From the NCBI RefSeq assembly GCF_024347475.1, contig NZ_AP025487.1, positions 2,480,001 through 2,544,000 of the forward strand: a stretch of 64,000 nucleotides of DNA, read 5' to 3'. Position 1 is the first letter of the stretch; each line of letters starts with the position of its first letter. Shown one piece after another: positions 35,692 to 44,261 of the stretch. This DNA comes from Vibrio fortis. GTDB lineage: Bacteria > Pseudomonadota > Gammaproteobacteria > Enterobacterales > Vibrionaceae. A model generated the notes under the pieces. That model ran no database searches. It had not been told where the DNA came from and was given only the letters and a program-made list of their open reading frames with translations. A program made the position numbers and the translations under genes.

Positions 35692-37257
35692 ATGGGCATT
35701 CTCGAACAAGACATACAGGCTCAGCTGCATCAACTGAAAACACAGTTAGATCAGGCGCGTCTGAATCAGAGAGACACCTCGTTCAAGTTCATACGTGAAC
35801 AAAAGGTCCTTAAGCGTATTGTCACATCTTTAAGCGATGCTTGTGTCGGCACCAACGACCATCTTGATGAAAACTTGATTGCCCTTAGGGAAGCGCTGCA
35901 ACAACAGAAAGACGTCAGCTCAATGATTCCAAAGTTGGCTGTTTTGGAGCGCATGCTAAAACAAAAAACGGTGGCTATGGAAAAACAGAACGGATATCTA
36001 GACGAAAGCATCAAGCACAGTGGTGAAACACTGCAGCGCGTGACGGGGCTACCGGCTCAGATTAAACGTGACCTGCGCAATCTACTGAGCTTTTCTGAAG
36101 GCAATGGCAGTCAGAAAATCGACCATGCAATGAAGCTGCTCAGCATCTATGAGCGTGCCGTGAAAATCATGGCAACCAATTCCCGTTCTCATTTTTCCGA
36201 CGCCGATTGCTCCCCAGAGCAGACTGTACTCTCTGACCTTTCAACTGAATTACAACACCTAATCACTGAACTCGATTTCGAGGGTGAATCTGGTGACTTG
36301 TTAATTGATATCCGCGCAAAACTGCTTCTCGGTGTGACAACGGAAAACCTGTTTGAACTGACACTACAAGTGTTAAAACTGGTGATTGAAGGAACGAACC
36401 TAGAACGCAAGAAGTCAGAACAGTTTATTGAACAGCTCAACGCCTCACTTTCTGCCAGCATCAAAACCGCTGACCAAAACAGTGACCAGAGCCAAACCTA
36501 CTTCGAACACCGTCAGAGCCTCAACAACGAGCTGGGCAACTTAGTAGGTAAAAGCCAGAAATCGGTAGAGCAAGCCACCGATATTCATGTACTGAAACAG
36601 TCAATCACTCCACTGCTTAACGAAATCGCCTCGCTCTCTGAAAGGCTTAGTCACGCTGAACAAAAAGAGCAGGCGCTTATCGATCGCATGAGCTATGGTA
36701 AAACTCAGCTTGATTCGCTGTATGAAGTGACGCAAGACTACCGCAGACGCCTCGAAGATCAGGCTCAGCGTATGTTGCTCGACCCACTGACTAAGGTCTA
36801 CAACCGCACTGCATTTACCGATCGCCTAGAGTTAGAGTACCGCCGTTGGATTCGAGCTCAGCACTCATTACGTGTTGTACTTCTCGATATCGATAACTTC
36901 AAAGCGATTAACGATAGCTTCGGTTACACCGCCGGTGATAAAGCGCTTAAGATCATTGCTCGTACCATGACCAAAGAGCTGTCTAAGACTGACACCGTGG
37001 CGCGTTTTTCTGGTGAAGAGTTTGTTTTGCTACTGCCAGAACAGAACGATGAGTACTGCCATCAAGTGATTCAGAGTATTCAGACACAAGTAAGCCGATT
37101 GCCGTTTAAGTTCCGCGATCAACAGATCACTATTACTCTATGTGCAGCGAGTACTCAATTCAGCGAATCCGATACGCCTGAAGAAGTGCTTGAGCGTCTA
37201 AATCGCATCCTAAATAAAGCAAAACAGCGCGGCACCAACCAACTCATTTGGCAATAA
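35692..37257 (+). CDS. Diguanylate cyclase with N-terminal helical region (SGEEF)
   Basis: The 521-residue product makes cyclic di-GMP from two GTP. Residues 1-340 are almost wholly helical and probably coiled coil, without membrane segments, so the enzyme is soluble. The GGDEF domain starts at DPLTKVYNRTAFTDRLELEY (near 365) and has RVVLLDIDNFKAINDSFGY and the active-site loop ARFSGEEFVLLLPE near 440. The first Gly is replaced by Ser; such variants can be active. The usual RxxD inhibitory site five residues before the loop is SKTD, so product feedback is probably lost. The ATG at 35692 is one of two possible starts (GTG at 35671), neither with a good ribosome binding site. Confidence 0.88.
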   Translation: MGILEQDIQAQLHQLKTQLDQARLNQRDTSFKFIREQKVLKRIVTSLSDACVGTNDHLDENLIALREALQQQKDVSSMIPKLAVLERMLKQKTVAMEKQNGYLDESIKHSGETLQRVTGLPAQIKRDLRNLLSFSEGNGSQKIDHAMKLLSIYERAVKIMATNSRSHFSDADCSPEQTVLSDLSTELQHLITELDFEGESGDLLIDIRAKLLLGVTTENLFELTLQVLKLVIEGTNLERKKSEQFIEQLNASLSASIKTADQNSDQSQTYFEHRQSLNNELGNLVGKSQKSVEQATDIHVLKQSITPLLNEIASLSERLSHAEQKEQALIDRMSYGKTQLDSLYEVTQDYRRRLEDQAQRMLLDPLTKVYNRTAFTDRLELEYRRWIRAQHSLRVVLLDIDNFKAINDSFGYTAGDKALKIIARTMTKELSKTDTVARFSGEEFVLLLPEQNDEYCHQVIQSIQTQVSRLPFKFRDQQITITLCAASTQFSESDTPEEVLERLNRILNKAKQRGTNQLIWQ

Positions 37258-37391
37258 TCGAACTCCCCCGAGAAATTATTTCTCTTTTTCAAATACTTAT
37301 CACATACCAATTAGGAAAATATTTGCTAAGCTAATGGTTAACATTTGCTTAACAAGCCTTTCTGGCGATCAAGCCTGTGCCAAGAACATTT

Positions 37392-37449
37392 AGCAAGGCA
37401 TAGAATAATCCGATTATCACTAACGCCCTCTGGCGTTGCATGCCTTGCT
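37392..37449 (+). promoter_or_regulatory. Structured leader upstream of ppnN
   Basis: Perfect 10-bp arms AGCAAGGCAT (37392-37401) and ATGCCTTGCT (37440-37449) enclose a second hairpin, AACGCCCTCTGGCGTT (37422-37437). A further partial stem may follow (ACTCCC with AGGGT, 37453-37472). This lies 70-130 bases ahead of the ppnN start. It is not a riboswitch class I recognise. Confidence 0.55.
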
Positions 37450-37518
37450 TCACTACTCCCGAGTTTGAGGGTGACGTCGCATCTTGTCTCCCCAACTCTT
37501 ATTCAACAAGGAGGCACT

Positions 37519-38886
37519 ATGATCACTCATATCAGTCCTGCCGGTAGCATGGATTTACTCTCTCAACTCGAAGTTGAGCGCCTTAAGAAAACCGCATCCA
37601 GTGATCTTTACCAACTGTATCGTAACTGTACCCTCGCGGTACTCAACTCTGGCAGCCACACCGACAACTCAAAAGAGCTGCTGGATAAATACCTCTCTTT
37701 TGATGTCGAGGTGGTAAGGCGTGAGCGTGGTATTAAGCTCGAACTCCACAACCCGCCTGAGCATGCCTTTGTCGATGGTGAAATCATCAAGGGTATTCAA
37801 GAACATCTGTTCTCGGTATTGCGTGACATTGTTTACGTCAACATGCACCTTGCCGACAACCAAAGACTCAACCTCACTAACGCGACTCACATTACTAATT
37901 TGGTGTTTGGTATCTTGCGAAATGCTGGAGCCTTAACGCCGGGCATCGAGCCGAACCTGATTGTCTGTTGGGGTGGTCACTCGATTAATGCCAATGAGTA
38001 CCAATACACCCGTGAGGTAGGTAATGAATTAGGCCTACGTGAACTCAATATCTGTACTGGTTGTGGCCCAGGCGCGATGGAGGGGCCAATGAAAGGTGCT
38101 GCCATCGGTCATGCGAAGCAGCGCTACACAGAACACCGCTACCTTGGTCTCACTGAGCCTTCAATTATCGCCGCTGAGCCACCAAACCCAATCGTAAATG
38201 AGTTGGTGATCATGCCTGATATCGAAAAGCGTCTTGAAGCGTTTGTTCGTATGGCACATGGCATCATTATCTTCCCGGGCGGTCCAGGCACCGCAGAAGA
38301 GCTGCTCTACATTCTCGGTATCATGATGCATCCTAACAATGCTGACCAACCAATGCCGATTGTTCTAACTGGCTCAAAAGAGAGTGAAGAGTACTTCCGC
38401 TCAATTGATAAGTTCATTGGTGAAACATTAGGGCCTGATGCACAAAAACACTATGAAATCGTGATTGATGACCCTGCACGCGCGGCAAAAATTATGAAGC
38501 AGGCGATGCCAGATGTGCGTTCTCACCGTAAAGAGACCGGTGACGCATACAGCTACAACTGGTCACTACACATTGAGCCTGAGTTCCAACTGCCGTTCGA
38601 CCCAACCCATGAATCAATGGCAGCACTCGATCTCCATATGGACCAAAAAACAGAGAGCCTTGCGGCGAACTTACGTAAAGCCTTCTCAGGTATTGTCGCT
38701 GGTAATGTTAAAGCAGAAGGTATCTTGGAGATTGAAAAGCACGGCCCATTCATCATTGATGGTGACAAAGATCTGATGGCCAAAATGGACAGACTGCTCA
38801 ACGACTTCGTCCACCAGCACCGTATGAAGCTACCAGGCGGTACCGATTACGTTCCGTGTTATAAAATTGCGCAAAACAACGACTGA
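37519..38886 (+). CDS. ppnN: Nucleotide 5'-monophosphate nucleosidase PpnN
   Basis: PpnN (YgdH) splits nucleoside 5'-monophosphates to base and ribose 5-phosphate; in E. coli it is stimulated by (p)ppGpp. The 455-residue protein has a helical N-terminal domain ([27 protein letters not shown]), the LOG/lysine-decarboxylase-like Rossmann core with [21 protein letters not shown] near 175 and [16 protein letters not shown] near 253, and a C-terminal YgdH domain. I chose the ATG at 37519 because of AAGGAGG directly before it; 58 further open codons upstream are in the structured leader. It follows the diguanylate cyclase gene after 260 bases and ends at a terminator. Confidence 0.95.
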   Translation: MITHISPAGSMDLLSQLEVERLKKTASSDLYQLYRNCTLAVLNSGSHTDNSKELLDKYLSFDVEVVRRERGIKLELHNPPEHAFVDGEIIKGIQEHLFSVLRDIVYVNMHLADNQRLNLTNATHITNLVFGILRNAGALTPGIEPNLIVCWGGHSINANEYQYTREVGNELGLRELNICTGCGPGAMEGPMKGAAIGHAKQRYTEHRYLGLTEPSIIAAEPPNPIVNELVIMPDIEKRLEAFVRMAHGIIIFPGGPGTAEELLYILGIMMHPNNADQPMPIVLTGSKESEEYFRSIDKFIGETLGPDAQKHYEIVIDDPARAAKIMKQAMPDVRSHRKETGDAYSYNWSLHIEPEFQLPFDPTHESMAALDLHMDQKTESLAANLRKAFSGIVAGNVKAEGILEIEKHGPFIIDGDKDLMAKMDRLLNDFVHQHRMKLPGGTDYVPCYKIAQNND

Positions 38887-38932
38887 GCATCCCGCTGAGA
38901 GCATTTCAACTGCGTAAGCGATACGTTACTAT

Positions 38933-38960
38933 AAGGGGCGAATGATACCGCCCCTTTATT
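38933..38960 (+). terminator. Terminator after ppnN
   Basis: AAGGGGCG and CGCCCCTT form an 8-bp stem followed by TTATTTATT. It ends 24 bases before the xni start. Confidence 0.75.
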
Positions 38961-38983
38961 TATTGCTTAGTTATTGGAAACTT

Positions 38984-39760
38984 ATGTCTATCCATCTTGT
39001 TATTATCGATGCCCTCAACCTCATCCGCCGCGTTCACTCTGCTCAGCCGGATCCAAACGATATTGCAAGAACCATCACCACAACTACGCGAACTCTGAAT
39101 AAGATCATTAAAGAGGCGCAGCCAAGCCATATCATTGCGGTCTTTGATCACCACCTACAAGATCGTGGCTGGCGTGCTGACATTCTACCGACCTACAAAG
39201 AGAACCGTAAACCGATGCCTGAGCCGTTAATGGCTGGATTAGATGCTATTCAACAAGCATGGTGGGATCTCGGAATTGACTCTCTACTTTCGGATGGCGA
39301 TGAAGCGGATGATTTGGTAGCAACACTTGCCAAAAAAGTCGCGGACCACGGGCAGAAGGTCACCATTATCTCAACCGATAAAGGCTACTGTCAGCTGCTC
39401 TCTCCTACTCTACAAATCCGTGACTATTTCCAGCATCGTTGGTTAGACACGCCATTTATTGAGGCCGAATTTGGGGTTAAGCCGAGCCAACTGGCGGATT
39501 ATTGGGGACTCACCGGAGTGAGCTCTAGCCAAGTGCCAGGGATTCCTGGAGTAGGCCCTAAGGCAGCCAAGGAGATCTTAACCACCTACCCAGATATCGA
39601 AACAGCATACCAAGCCGAGGATCTGCCGAAAAAGTATCGCAAGAAATTCGATGAGCACATTGAGTCAGCACGTGTATGTAAACAGGTTTCCGCACTAAAA
39701 ACCGATATTGAACTGGGCTTTAACCTTCAAGATCTTCGCTTCAACAACAGCTCTGATTAA
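38984..39760 (+). CDS. xni: Flap endonuclease Xni (ExoIX)
   Basis: Xni is a cytoplasmic flap nuclease related to the 5' nuclease domain of DNA polymerase I, acting on DNA repair and replication intermediates. The 258-residue protein has metal-binding Asp residues in IDALNLIRR and DGDEADDLVATLA, plus STDKGYCQLL and the helix-3-turn-helix DNA-binding motif PGIPGVGPKAAKEIL near 187-201. As in other Xni proteins the full set of metal ligands of FEN is reduced. The ATG at 38984 gives the family's usual length; an earlier ATG lies inside the ppnN terminator. Confidence 0.94.
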   Translation: MSIHLVIIDALNLIRRVHSAQPDPNDIARTITTTTRTLNKIIKEAQPSHIIAVFDHHLQDRGWRADILPTYKENRKPMPEPLMAGLDAIQQAWWDLGIDSLLSDGDEADDLVATLAKKVADHGQKVTIISTDKGYCQLLSPTLQIRDYFQHRWLDTPFIEAEFGVKPSQLADYWGLTGVSSSQVPGIPGVGPKAAKEILTTYPDIETAYQAEDLPKKYRKKFDEHIESARVCKQVSALKTDIELGFNLQDLRFNNSSD

Positions 39761-39818
39761 CCTCATTAGATGTTAATCAAACCTGTTGTGTTCTCCTTTA
39801 CATTCACAGGATTTTAAT

Positions 39819-39856
39819 AAAGTTAATCAATACCTTACCAAGTATTGATTAACTTT
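39819..39856. terminator. 15-bp inverted repeat after xni
   Basis: Perfect 15-bp AT-rich arms (core AGTTAATCAATAC and its complement) with an eight-base loop, followed by a short T run. It may end xni transcription or be an operator for the endonuclease gene 66 bases on. Other bases of 39761-39921 hold nothing I recognise. Confidence 0.6.
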
Positions 39857-39921
39857 TAATCGCCGTCACAGTCTTGTTGATATAAATATTTATTTTCATT
39901 GCTCCAATAAGGAGAAACACA

Positions 39922-40683
39922 ATGAAAAAAATATTACTACTTTCACTCACCACCCTCTTGCTGCATGTCGCCCCTTTTAGTTCCGCATCGGAAACATGTG
40001 GAGAACACCTTGTAAAAGGCATGCCTTCTAACAACAGCGATCAGGTGCTGTGCCGTACAGGGTATGCGGTCGGCTACAATTATCAAACTAAGAATGCGGA
40101 TTGGGTGGCGTATCATGTCACGAAAGAAAGCGTTAATGCGCAATTCAAGCGCAGCAATAACTTCAAGGTTGATGCTGAGCTACCTGAGTATGCGCAATCC
40201 ACATTAAGTGACTACTCCAAATCAGGATACGATCGCGGCCATCTTGCACCATCCGCAGCGATGGATTTCAGTCAAGAATCGATGCAAGAGAGTTTCTTGT
40301 TAAGCAACATGTCTCCGCAGCTCCCAGGCTTTAACCGTGTCGGGTGGCGATTGTTAGAGGAGCACGTAAGAGACCTCGCTAACGAGTATCACGAGTTATA
40401 TGTGGTGACGGGTCCTATTTATGAGGGTAACGAAGCGTCTATTGGAGATGGCGTTGTCATTCCTAGTGCGTTTTACAAAGTTGTTTTGGACCCATATTAC
40501 AACGATGCCATCGCGTTTATCGTACCTCACCGAGACGTATCAGGCAGTGAACTTGTCGACTTTGTCACTACCATTGATGACGTAGAAGAACGCACCAACT
40601 TAGACTTCTTCTCTAATACCAATGATGACATTGAAAACTCAATGGAAGCGATGCTATGGGAAATGTGGCCAACACCAGAGTAG
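39922..40683 (+). CDS. Secreted DNA/RNA non-specific endonuclease (DRGH family)
   Basis: The 253-residue product has a signal peptide (MKKILLLSLTTLLLHVAPFSSA) and a single NUC1-type nuclease domain. The active site is YDRGHLAPSAAM near residue 104, with His as general base, followed by LLSNMSPQLPGFNRVGW, which contains the magnesium-binding Asn. The family is that of Serratia nuclease. The protein should be secreted to the periplasm or outside and could degrade DNA for nutrients, phosphate or defence against biofilm DNA. AAGGAG precedes the ATG. It stands alone between xni and a terminator. Confidence 0.92.
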   Translation: MKKILLLSLTTLLLHVAPFSSASETCGEHLVKGMPSNNSDQVLCRTGYAVGYNYQTKNADWVAYHVTKESVNAQFKRSNNFKVDAELPEYAQSTLSDYSKSGYDRGHLAPSAAMDFSQESMQESFLLSNMSPQLPGFNRVGWRLLEEHVRDLANEYHELYVVTGPIYEGNEASIGDGVVIPSAFYKVVLDPYYNDAIAFIVPHRDVSGSELVDFVTTIDDVEERTNLDFFSNTNDDIENSMEAMLWEMWPTPE

Positions 40684-40730
40684 GCACAAATTATGGTCAT
40701 CAGTAGTTAAACCGATGGTCGATAAATAAA

Positions 40731-40758
40731 AAATGCTCCTACTTAGGAGCATTTTTTT
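40731..40758. terminator. Bidirectional terminator, endonuclease gene and rlmM
   Basis: AAATGCTCCTA and its complement form an 11-bp stem with a two-base loop, with T runs on both sides. It lies between convergent genes. Confidence 0.88.
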
Positions 40759-40779
40759 CAACATAGCTATCGAATTCGA

Positions 40780-41871
40780 TTAGTGCGGAGAGATATTTGA
40801 AAGTGACTGAATATGTACCGTGATCTCTTCGCGATCGTGGTACAAGTGCTTCGCCTGCATCTTGAACTTCACTTTATTCTCGATTAGGAACTGCTTCAGG
40901 TTCTCAATATCTTGTAGAACCTCGTCGTAGCGACCTTTCATTGGCAGCTTCAGGTTGAACAGTGCTTCTTTCGCCCAACCTTTAATGATCCACTCACCCA
41001 TCAGGTGAGCAACGCGCGCTGGCTTTTCAACCATGTCACAGATGATCCAAGTAACGTTCTTACGGTCTGGTTCAAATTTAAAGCCATCCACCATGTGGTG
41101 CTTGATTTGTCCCGTTTCCATTAGGCTATCCGCCATCATGCCATTATCAACACAGTGAACGAACATCGAACGCTTCACCAATTGGTAAGTCCAACCGCCA
41201 GGACATGCTCCCAAATCTACGCCCCACATACCCGGAGCAAGACGCTCATCCCACTCTTCACGTGGAATGAATACATGGAACGCTTCCTCAAGCTTTAGCG
41301 TCGAACGGCTTGGCGCATCGGCTGGGAACTTAAGGCGTGGAATACCCATGAAGAACTGGGAATTGTTGTTCGGGTACGAGTAACCCACAAAGCAGTGACC
41401 CGGTGCGATGAAGCACAGATGAAGTACTGGTTTCTTCGGGTTGTCTTTTGCCGTCATCAGGCCTTTACCACGCATCGCTTGACGCATCGGCACGGTAAAC
41501 TTACGACAGAACTTCAGTAGCTCTTTCGCTTCATTGGTGTCTGGCGTTTCTATACGAATGTCGCCGCAACGTGGGAAACCGTCTTTGTCTGCCAGCTCAT
41601 CAAGGATTGGAGAGATGCGATCATCTTTTGGCAGATCTTTAATTTCTGCTGCAACCGCGATCATTTGACGAGCAAAGATCAGCGATTGGAAATCAATTTC
41701 TTTGATCAAACGATCCGCTTCGCCATCTTGATAACACTCAAACAATACAAAGCCAGTATTGTTTTTTAAGCGAGGAAAACCAAACACTTCCAGTTGTGTT
41801 GCTTTGTCTTGAATTTCGCCAGCACATTCTTTTTCAAAACCAGAGCGACAATAAAGTAGTACGTGTTTCAC
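40780..41871 (-). CDS. rlmM: 23S rRNA (cytidine(2498)-2'-O)-methyltransferase RlmM
   Basis: RlmM methylates the 2'-OH of C2498 in 23S rRNA. The 363-residue protein has an N-terminal THUMP-type RNA-binding part ([22 protein letters not shown]) and a C-terminal Rossmann methyltransferase domain with [19 protein letters not shown] near 220 as cofactor site and the catalytic Lys/Asp/Lys/Glu set distributed in IICDMVEKP and [10 protein letters not shown]. The start is a GTG at 41871, after AAGAGGTAA; it overlaps the stop of the DUF423 gene by four bases (GTGA). It is the last gene of the gcvA operon. Confidence 0.96.
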   Translation of the reverse strand: MKHVLLYCRSGFEKECAGEIQDKATQLEVFGFPRLKNNTGFVLFECYQDGEADRLIKEIDFQSLIFARQMIAVAAEIKDLPKDDRISPILDELADKDGFPRCGDIRIETPDTNEAKELLKFCRKFTVPMRQAMRGKGLMTAKDNPKKPVLHLCFIAPGHCFVGYSYPNNNSQFFMGIPRLKFPADAPSRSTLKLEEAFHVFIPREEWDERLAPGMWGVDLGACPGGWTYQLVKRSMFVHCVDNGMMADSLMETGQIKHHMVDGFKFEPDRKNVTWIICDMVEKPARVAHLMGEWIIKGWAKEALFNLKLPMKGRYDEVLQDIENLKQFLIENKVKFKMQAKHLYHDREEITVHIQSLSNISPH

Positions 41872-42266
41872 TGAGTTACCTCTTTTATATTCAAAGCAGC
41901 GAAGGAGAAGACTCCCCAACCAATGATAAATAGTAGTCCACCTAACGGTGTTATTGGACCAAACCATTTAATTCCTGTCAGTGCCAGCGCATAGAGGCTG
42001 CCACTAAAACAAAGGATGCCGATGATAAAGCAAATTGCCGCAATGAAAAAATATTTTTGTGATTTAGCACCAAGTTTCAGCTGCAGCATGATGGCACATG
42101 CCACGATCGCAAAGGTATGGATGAACTGATACAAGACACCGGTTTCGAACACCCCCAATAGATAAGGTGCTAGTTGAGCCTTAAGTCCGTGCGCTGCAAA
42201 TGCCCCAAGCATCACCGCGATGGCACCAGATGCGCCCGCAAAGGTAAGCAATCCCTTACTTCTCAT
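41868..42266 (-). CDS. ygdD: DUF423 family membrane protein (YgdD-like)
   Basis: This 132-residue protein has four hydrophobic segments (near residues 5-24, 42-64, 72-92 and 100-125) and matches the DUF423 family, whose function is unknown. Its AAGGAGC ribosome binding site and start overlap the end of the hydrolase gene by eleven bases, and its stop overlaps rlmM by four bases. The gcvA-ygdD-rlmM order is that of E. coli. Confidence 0.93.
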   Translation of the reverse strand: MRSKGLLTFAGASGAIAVMLGAFAAHGLKAQLAPYLLGVFETGVLYQFIHTFAIVACAIMLQLKLGAKSQKYFFIAAICFIIGILCFSGSLYALALTGIKWFGPITPLGGLLFIIGWGVFSFAALNIKEVTQ

Positions 42267-42882
42267 CGATAGCTCCTTTAATGAACTTAGCCAGTTTCTC
42301 GACCGCTAGTGCAATGTTCTGCTGCTCGGTGTGTCCTGAGCTCTTACGCGGCTTAAAGCTGTGGTCACCATCCGGGATAAACTCGACAGAGACCGAATCG
42401 GAGAGATCAAACGCAGGGAACTCTTCCCACTTGCCAAAAGTATCACGCTCTCCCTGTAGAATAAGACAAGGCTTGCTAAGCTCGGCTAAGTGCTCACCTT
42501 TATACTTGTCGGGTTTACCCGGTGGGTGGAAAGGAAAGCCTAAACAAGCCACACCGACAACTTTCTCATGTTCGGATAGGTGACTCGCCATGCGTCCGCC
42601 CATTGATTTACCGCCGATGACCAATCTTTGGGCATCAACCTGTTCAATTACCTCTTGGTAGGCTTCTAATAACTTAGGCGCACGATCCGGCGGTCGACGC
42701 TTACCATCTTCAGCGCGTTTGATCATATATGGGAAGTTAAATCGAATCACTCGAATGCCCTTAAACGCAAGTCCCTTGGCAACTGACTGCATGAACTCAT
42801 GGTCCATACCTGCACCCGCACCGTGAGCAAACACAAAGTTGTACTGGCTATGCTCTTCACCATCAATAAGCCAATTATTCAT
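42256..42882 (-). CDS. Alpha/beta hydrolase (KANL3/Tex30-like family)
   Basis: The 208-residue cytoplasmic protein has an alpha/beta hydrolase fold: oxyanion part FAHGAGAGMDHEFM near 20, the nucleophile elbow GGKSMGGRM near 96, the acid loop LQGERDTFGKW near 150, and the catalytic His in PDGDHSFKP near 177. The substrate is unknown. It was placed at the ATG 42882 because of AAGAGGAA. It overlaps gcvA by eight bases and the DUF423 gene by eleven, so it is an inserted member of a chain that in E. coli contains only gcvA, ygdD and rlmM. Confidence 0.9.
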   Translation of the reverse strand: MNNWLIDGEEHSQYNFVFAHGAGAGMDHEFMQSVAKGLAFKGIRVIRFNFPYMIKRAEDGKRRPPDRAPKLLEAYQEVIEQVDAQRLVIGGKSMGGRMASHLSEHEKVVGVACLGFPFHPPGKPDKYKGEHLAELSKPCLILQGERDTFGKWEEFPAFDLSDSVSVEFIPDGDHSFKPRKSSGHTEQQNIALAVEKLAKFIKGAIDEK

Positions 42883-43783
42883 CGAGCAATTCCTCTTGCT
42901 CACTCTGCGCTTTAGCAAGCATCCAATCACGGAAAGTGGCAATACGCCCCATATCCGCTTGTTTGTCATGACACACTACATAGAAGGCATTTTTGCTGAT
43001 TAGGACCTCATCAAACGGTGCAATCAGACGCCCAGCTTCAATTTCAGGCTGCGCTAATACGTTGTTACCTAAAGCAATGCCTTGGCCGTGAGCCGCCGCT
43101 TGCAGCACCATGGTCGAGTGACTGAAGATAGGACCATGGTTGACGTTAACACCATCGATACCATTCTGTTTTGCGAACTGTTTCCAGTCTTTACGAGAGG
43201 TATCATGTAATAGCGTATGGCATGCTAAATCTTTTAGAGATTCTAATGGCTTTGTCCCCAGTAACACTGAAGGTGAACACAGTGGAATCAAATATTCTTG
43301 ATACAGCTTGTCTGCTCTCAGCCCTGGCCAATTGCCTCGCCCATAATAAATCGCGACATCCACATCATCAGTCAGTGAGCCCTCATCCATATCGACGGCT
43401 TTGATTCGAACATCAATATCAGGCTCTTGTTGATTAAAGTCAGCTAAGCGAGGCACCAGCCACTGAATGGCGAAGCTTGGCGGCAGGCTGATCGTTAATG
43501 CCCCCTTCTCACTGCGCTCTAGCACCTTGTCGGTCGCCTCAGCAAGCGATGTAAAGATATCCTTAATGTCTAAGAAATAGCTCTGCCCCTCTTCGGTAAG
43601 CAGCAAAGAGCGATTCCTGCGGCGAAAGAGTTTCAGGGATAGGAACTCTTCCAACGATTTTATTTGGTGACTCACCGCAGCTTGAGTAACGAACAACTCT
43701 TCTGCAGCGCGCGTAAAACTCAAGTGTCTAGCCGCAGCTTCAAACACTCGTAAGGAGTTTAGTGGGGGTAATCGACGAGACAT
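42875..43783 (-). CDS. gcvA: Glycine cleavage system transcriptional regulator GcvA
   Basis: GcvA is a LysR-type regulator that activates the glycine cleavage operon when glycine is present and, in enterobacteria, activates the divergent small RNA gene gcvB. The 302-residue protein has the N-terminal helix-turn-helix near residues 18-40 (FTRAAEELFVTQAAVSHQIKSLE) and a substrate-binding domain. Divergent gcvB RNA and downstream ygdD-rlmM support the assignment. The stop overlaps the hydrolase start by eight bases. Confidence 0.95.
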   Translation of the reverse strand: MSRRLPPLNSLRVFEAAARHLSFTRAAEELFVTQAAVSHQIKSLEEFLSLKLFRRRNRSLLLTEEGQSYFLDIKDIFTSLAEATDKVLERSEKGALTISLPPSFAIQWLVPRLADFNQQEPDIDVRIKAVDMDEGSLTDDVDVAIYYGRGNWPGLRADKLYQEYLIPLCSPSVLLGTKPLESLKDLACHTLLHDTSRKDWKQFAKQNGIDGVNVNHGPIFSHSTMVLQAAAHGQGIALGNNVLAQPEIEAGRLIAPFDEVLISKNAFYVVCHDKQADMGRIATFRDWMLAKAQSEQEELLDE

Positions 43784-43839
43784 AGTTACTCTCTAAAATG
43801 ACATTAGTTTTTTTTATCTGAAACATTATAATTTGTCCA

Positions 43840-43868
43840 TTGCTTAGCGGCTAGAGAAATTCTATATT
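43840..43868 (+). promoter_or_regulatory. Predicted gcvB promoter
   Basis: TTGCTT at 43840-43845 and TATATT at 43863-43868 are 17 bases apart. The start would be near 43875. The region between gcvA and gcvB should also hold the GcvA site. Confidence 0.7.
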
Positions 43869-43874
43869 TCGTTC

Positions 43875-44086
43875 CGCAGTCACTAGCCTGAACGGCTTGA
43901 TTCTCTCTGAATCAATTGGCTTAGTCACTGCGATGTTGTGTTTGCAAACTCGTACTTTTCGAGTTGGGTAGAGTTCTACCAAATGTTTTGTTTTAGTTAT
44001 CCCCTAAAACGAGGCATCTACTTCCTGTATTTATTTTGACCTGTCTGTCAAATTTCTTTACACCGCCTTTATGGCGGTGTTTTTTT
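43875..44086 (+). ncRNA. gcvB: GcvB small regulatory RNA
   Basis: GcvB is an Hfq-dependent RNA that represses many amino-acid and peptide transporter messages. About 212 nt starting from a promoter at 43840-43868 contain the GcvB landmarks in order: a GU-rich target-binding segment GATGTTGTGTTTGC at 43932-43945, then CTACTTCCTGTA near 44018, the conserved GACCTGTCTGTC at 44038-44049, and a CACCGCC...GGCGGTG terminator. The 5' part folds into a stem. It is divergent from gcvA, as in enterobacteria. The exact 5' end is inferred from the promoter. Confidence 0.92.
44060..44086 (+). terminator. GcvB terminator
   Basis: ACACCGCC pairs with GGCGGTGT around a four-base loop, followed by seven T residues. 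Confidence 0.92.
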
Positions 44087-44179
44087 ATCTGCCCCCAAAT
44101 AACAACAAGTTTATCAATAGCTCACCTTATTCAAAGTCTTGGAATCAACCTCACTTAACTAGAATTTTACAAATTTAAT
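44087..44179. other. Spacer between GcvB and the glutathione S-transferase promoter
   Basis: About 90 AT-rich bases with no visible gene. Confidence 0.5.
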
Positions 44180-44208
44180 TTGAACGACCGTTCAGGTTGA
44201 ATTATAGT
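44180..44208 (+). promoter_or_regulatory. Promoter with overlapping palindromic operator, GST gene
   Basis: TTGAAC (44180-44185) and TATAGT (44203-44208) are separated by 17 bases. The palindrome TGAACGACCGTTCA (44181-44194) covers the -35 box and has 6-bp arms, as in operators of TetR-family repressors. Confidence 0.7.
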
Positions 44209-44261
44209 CAATGCACAAGCACGGATGTGCCGACCATAAATAATGAACTAGGAGTTCACTG

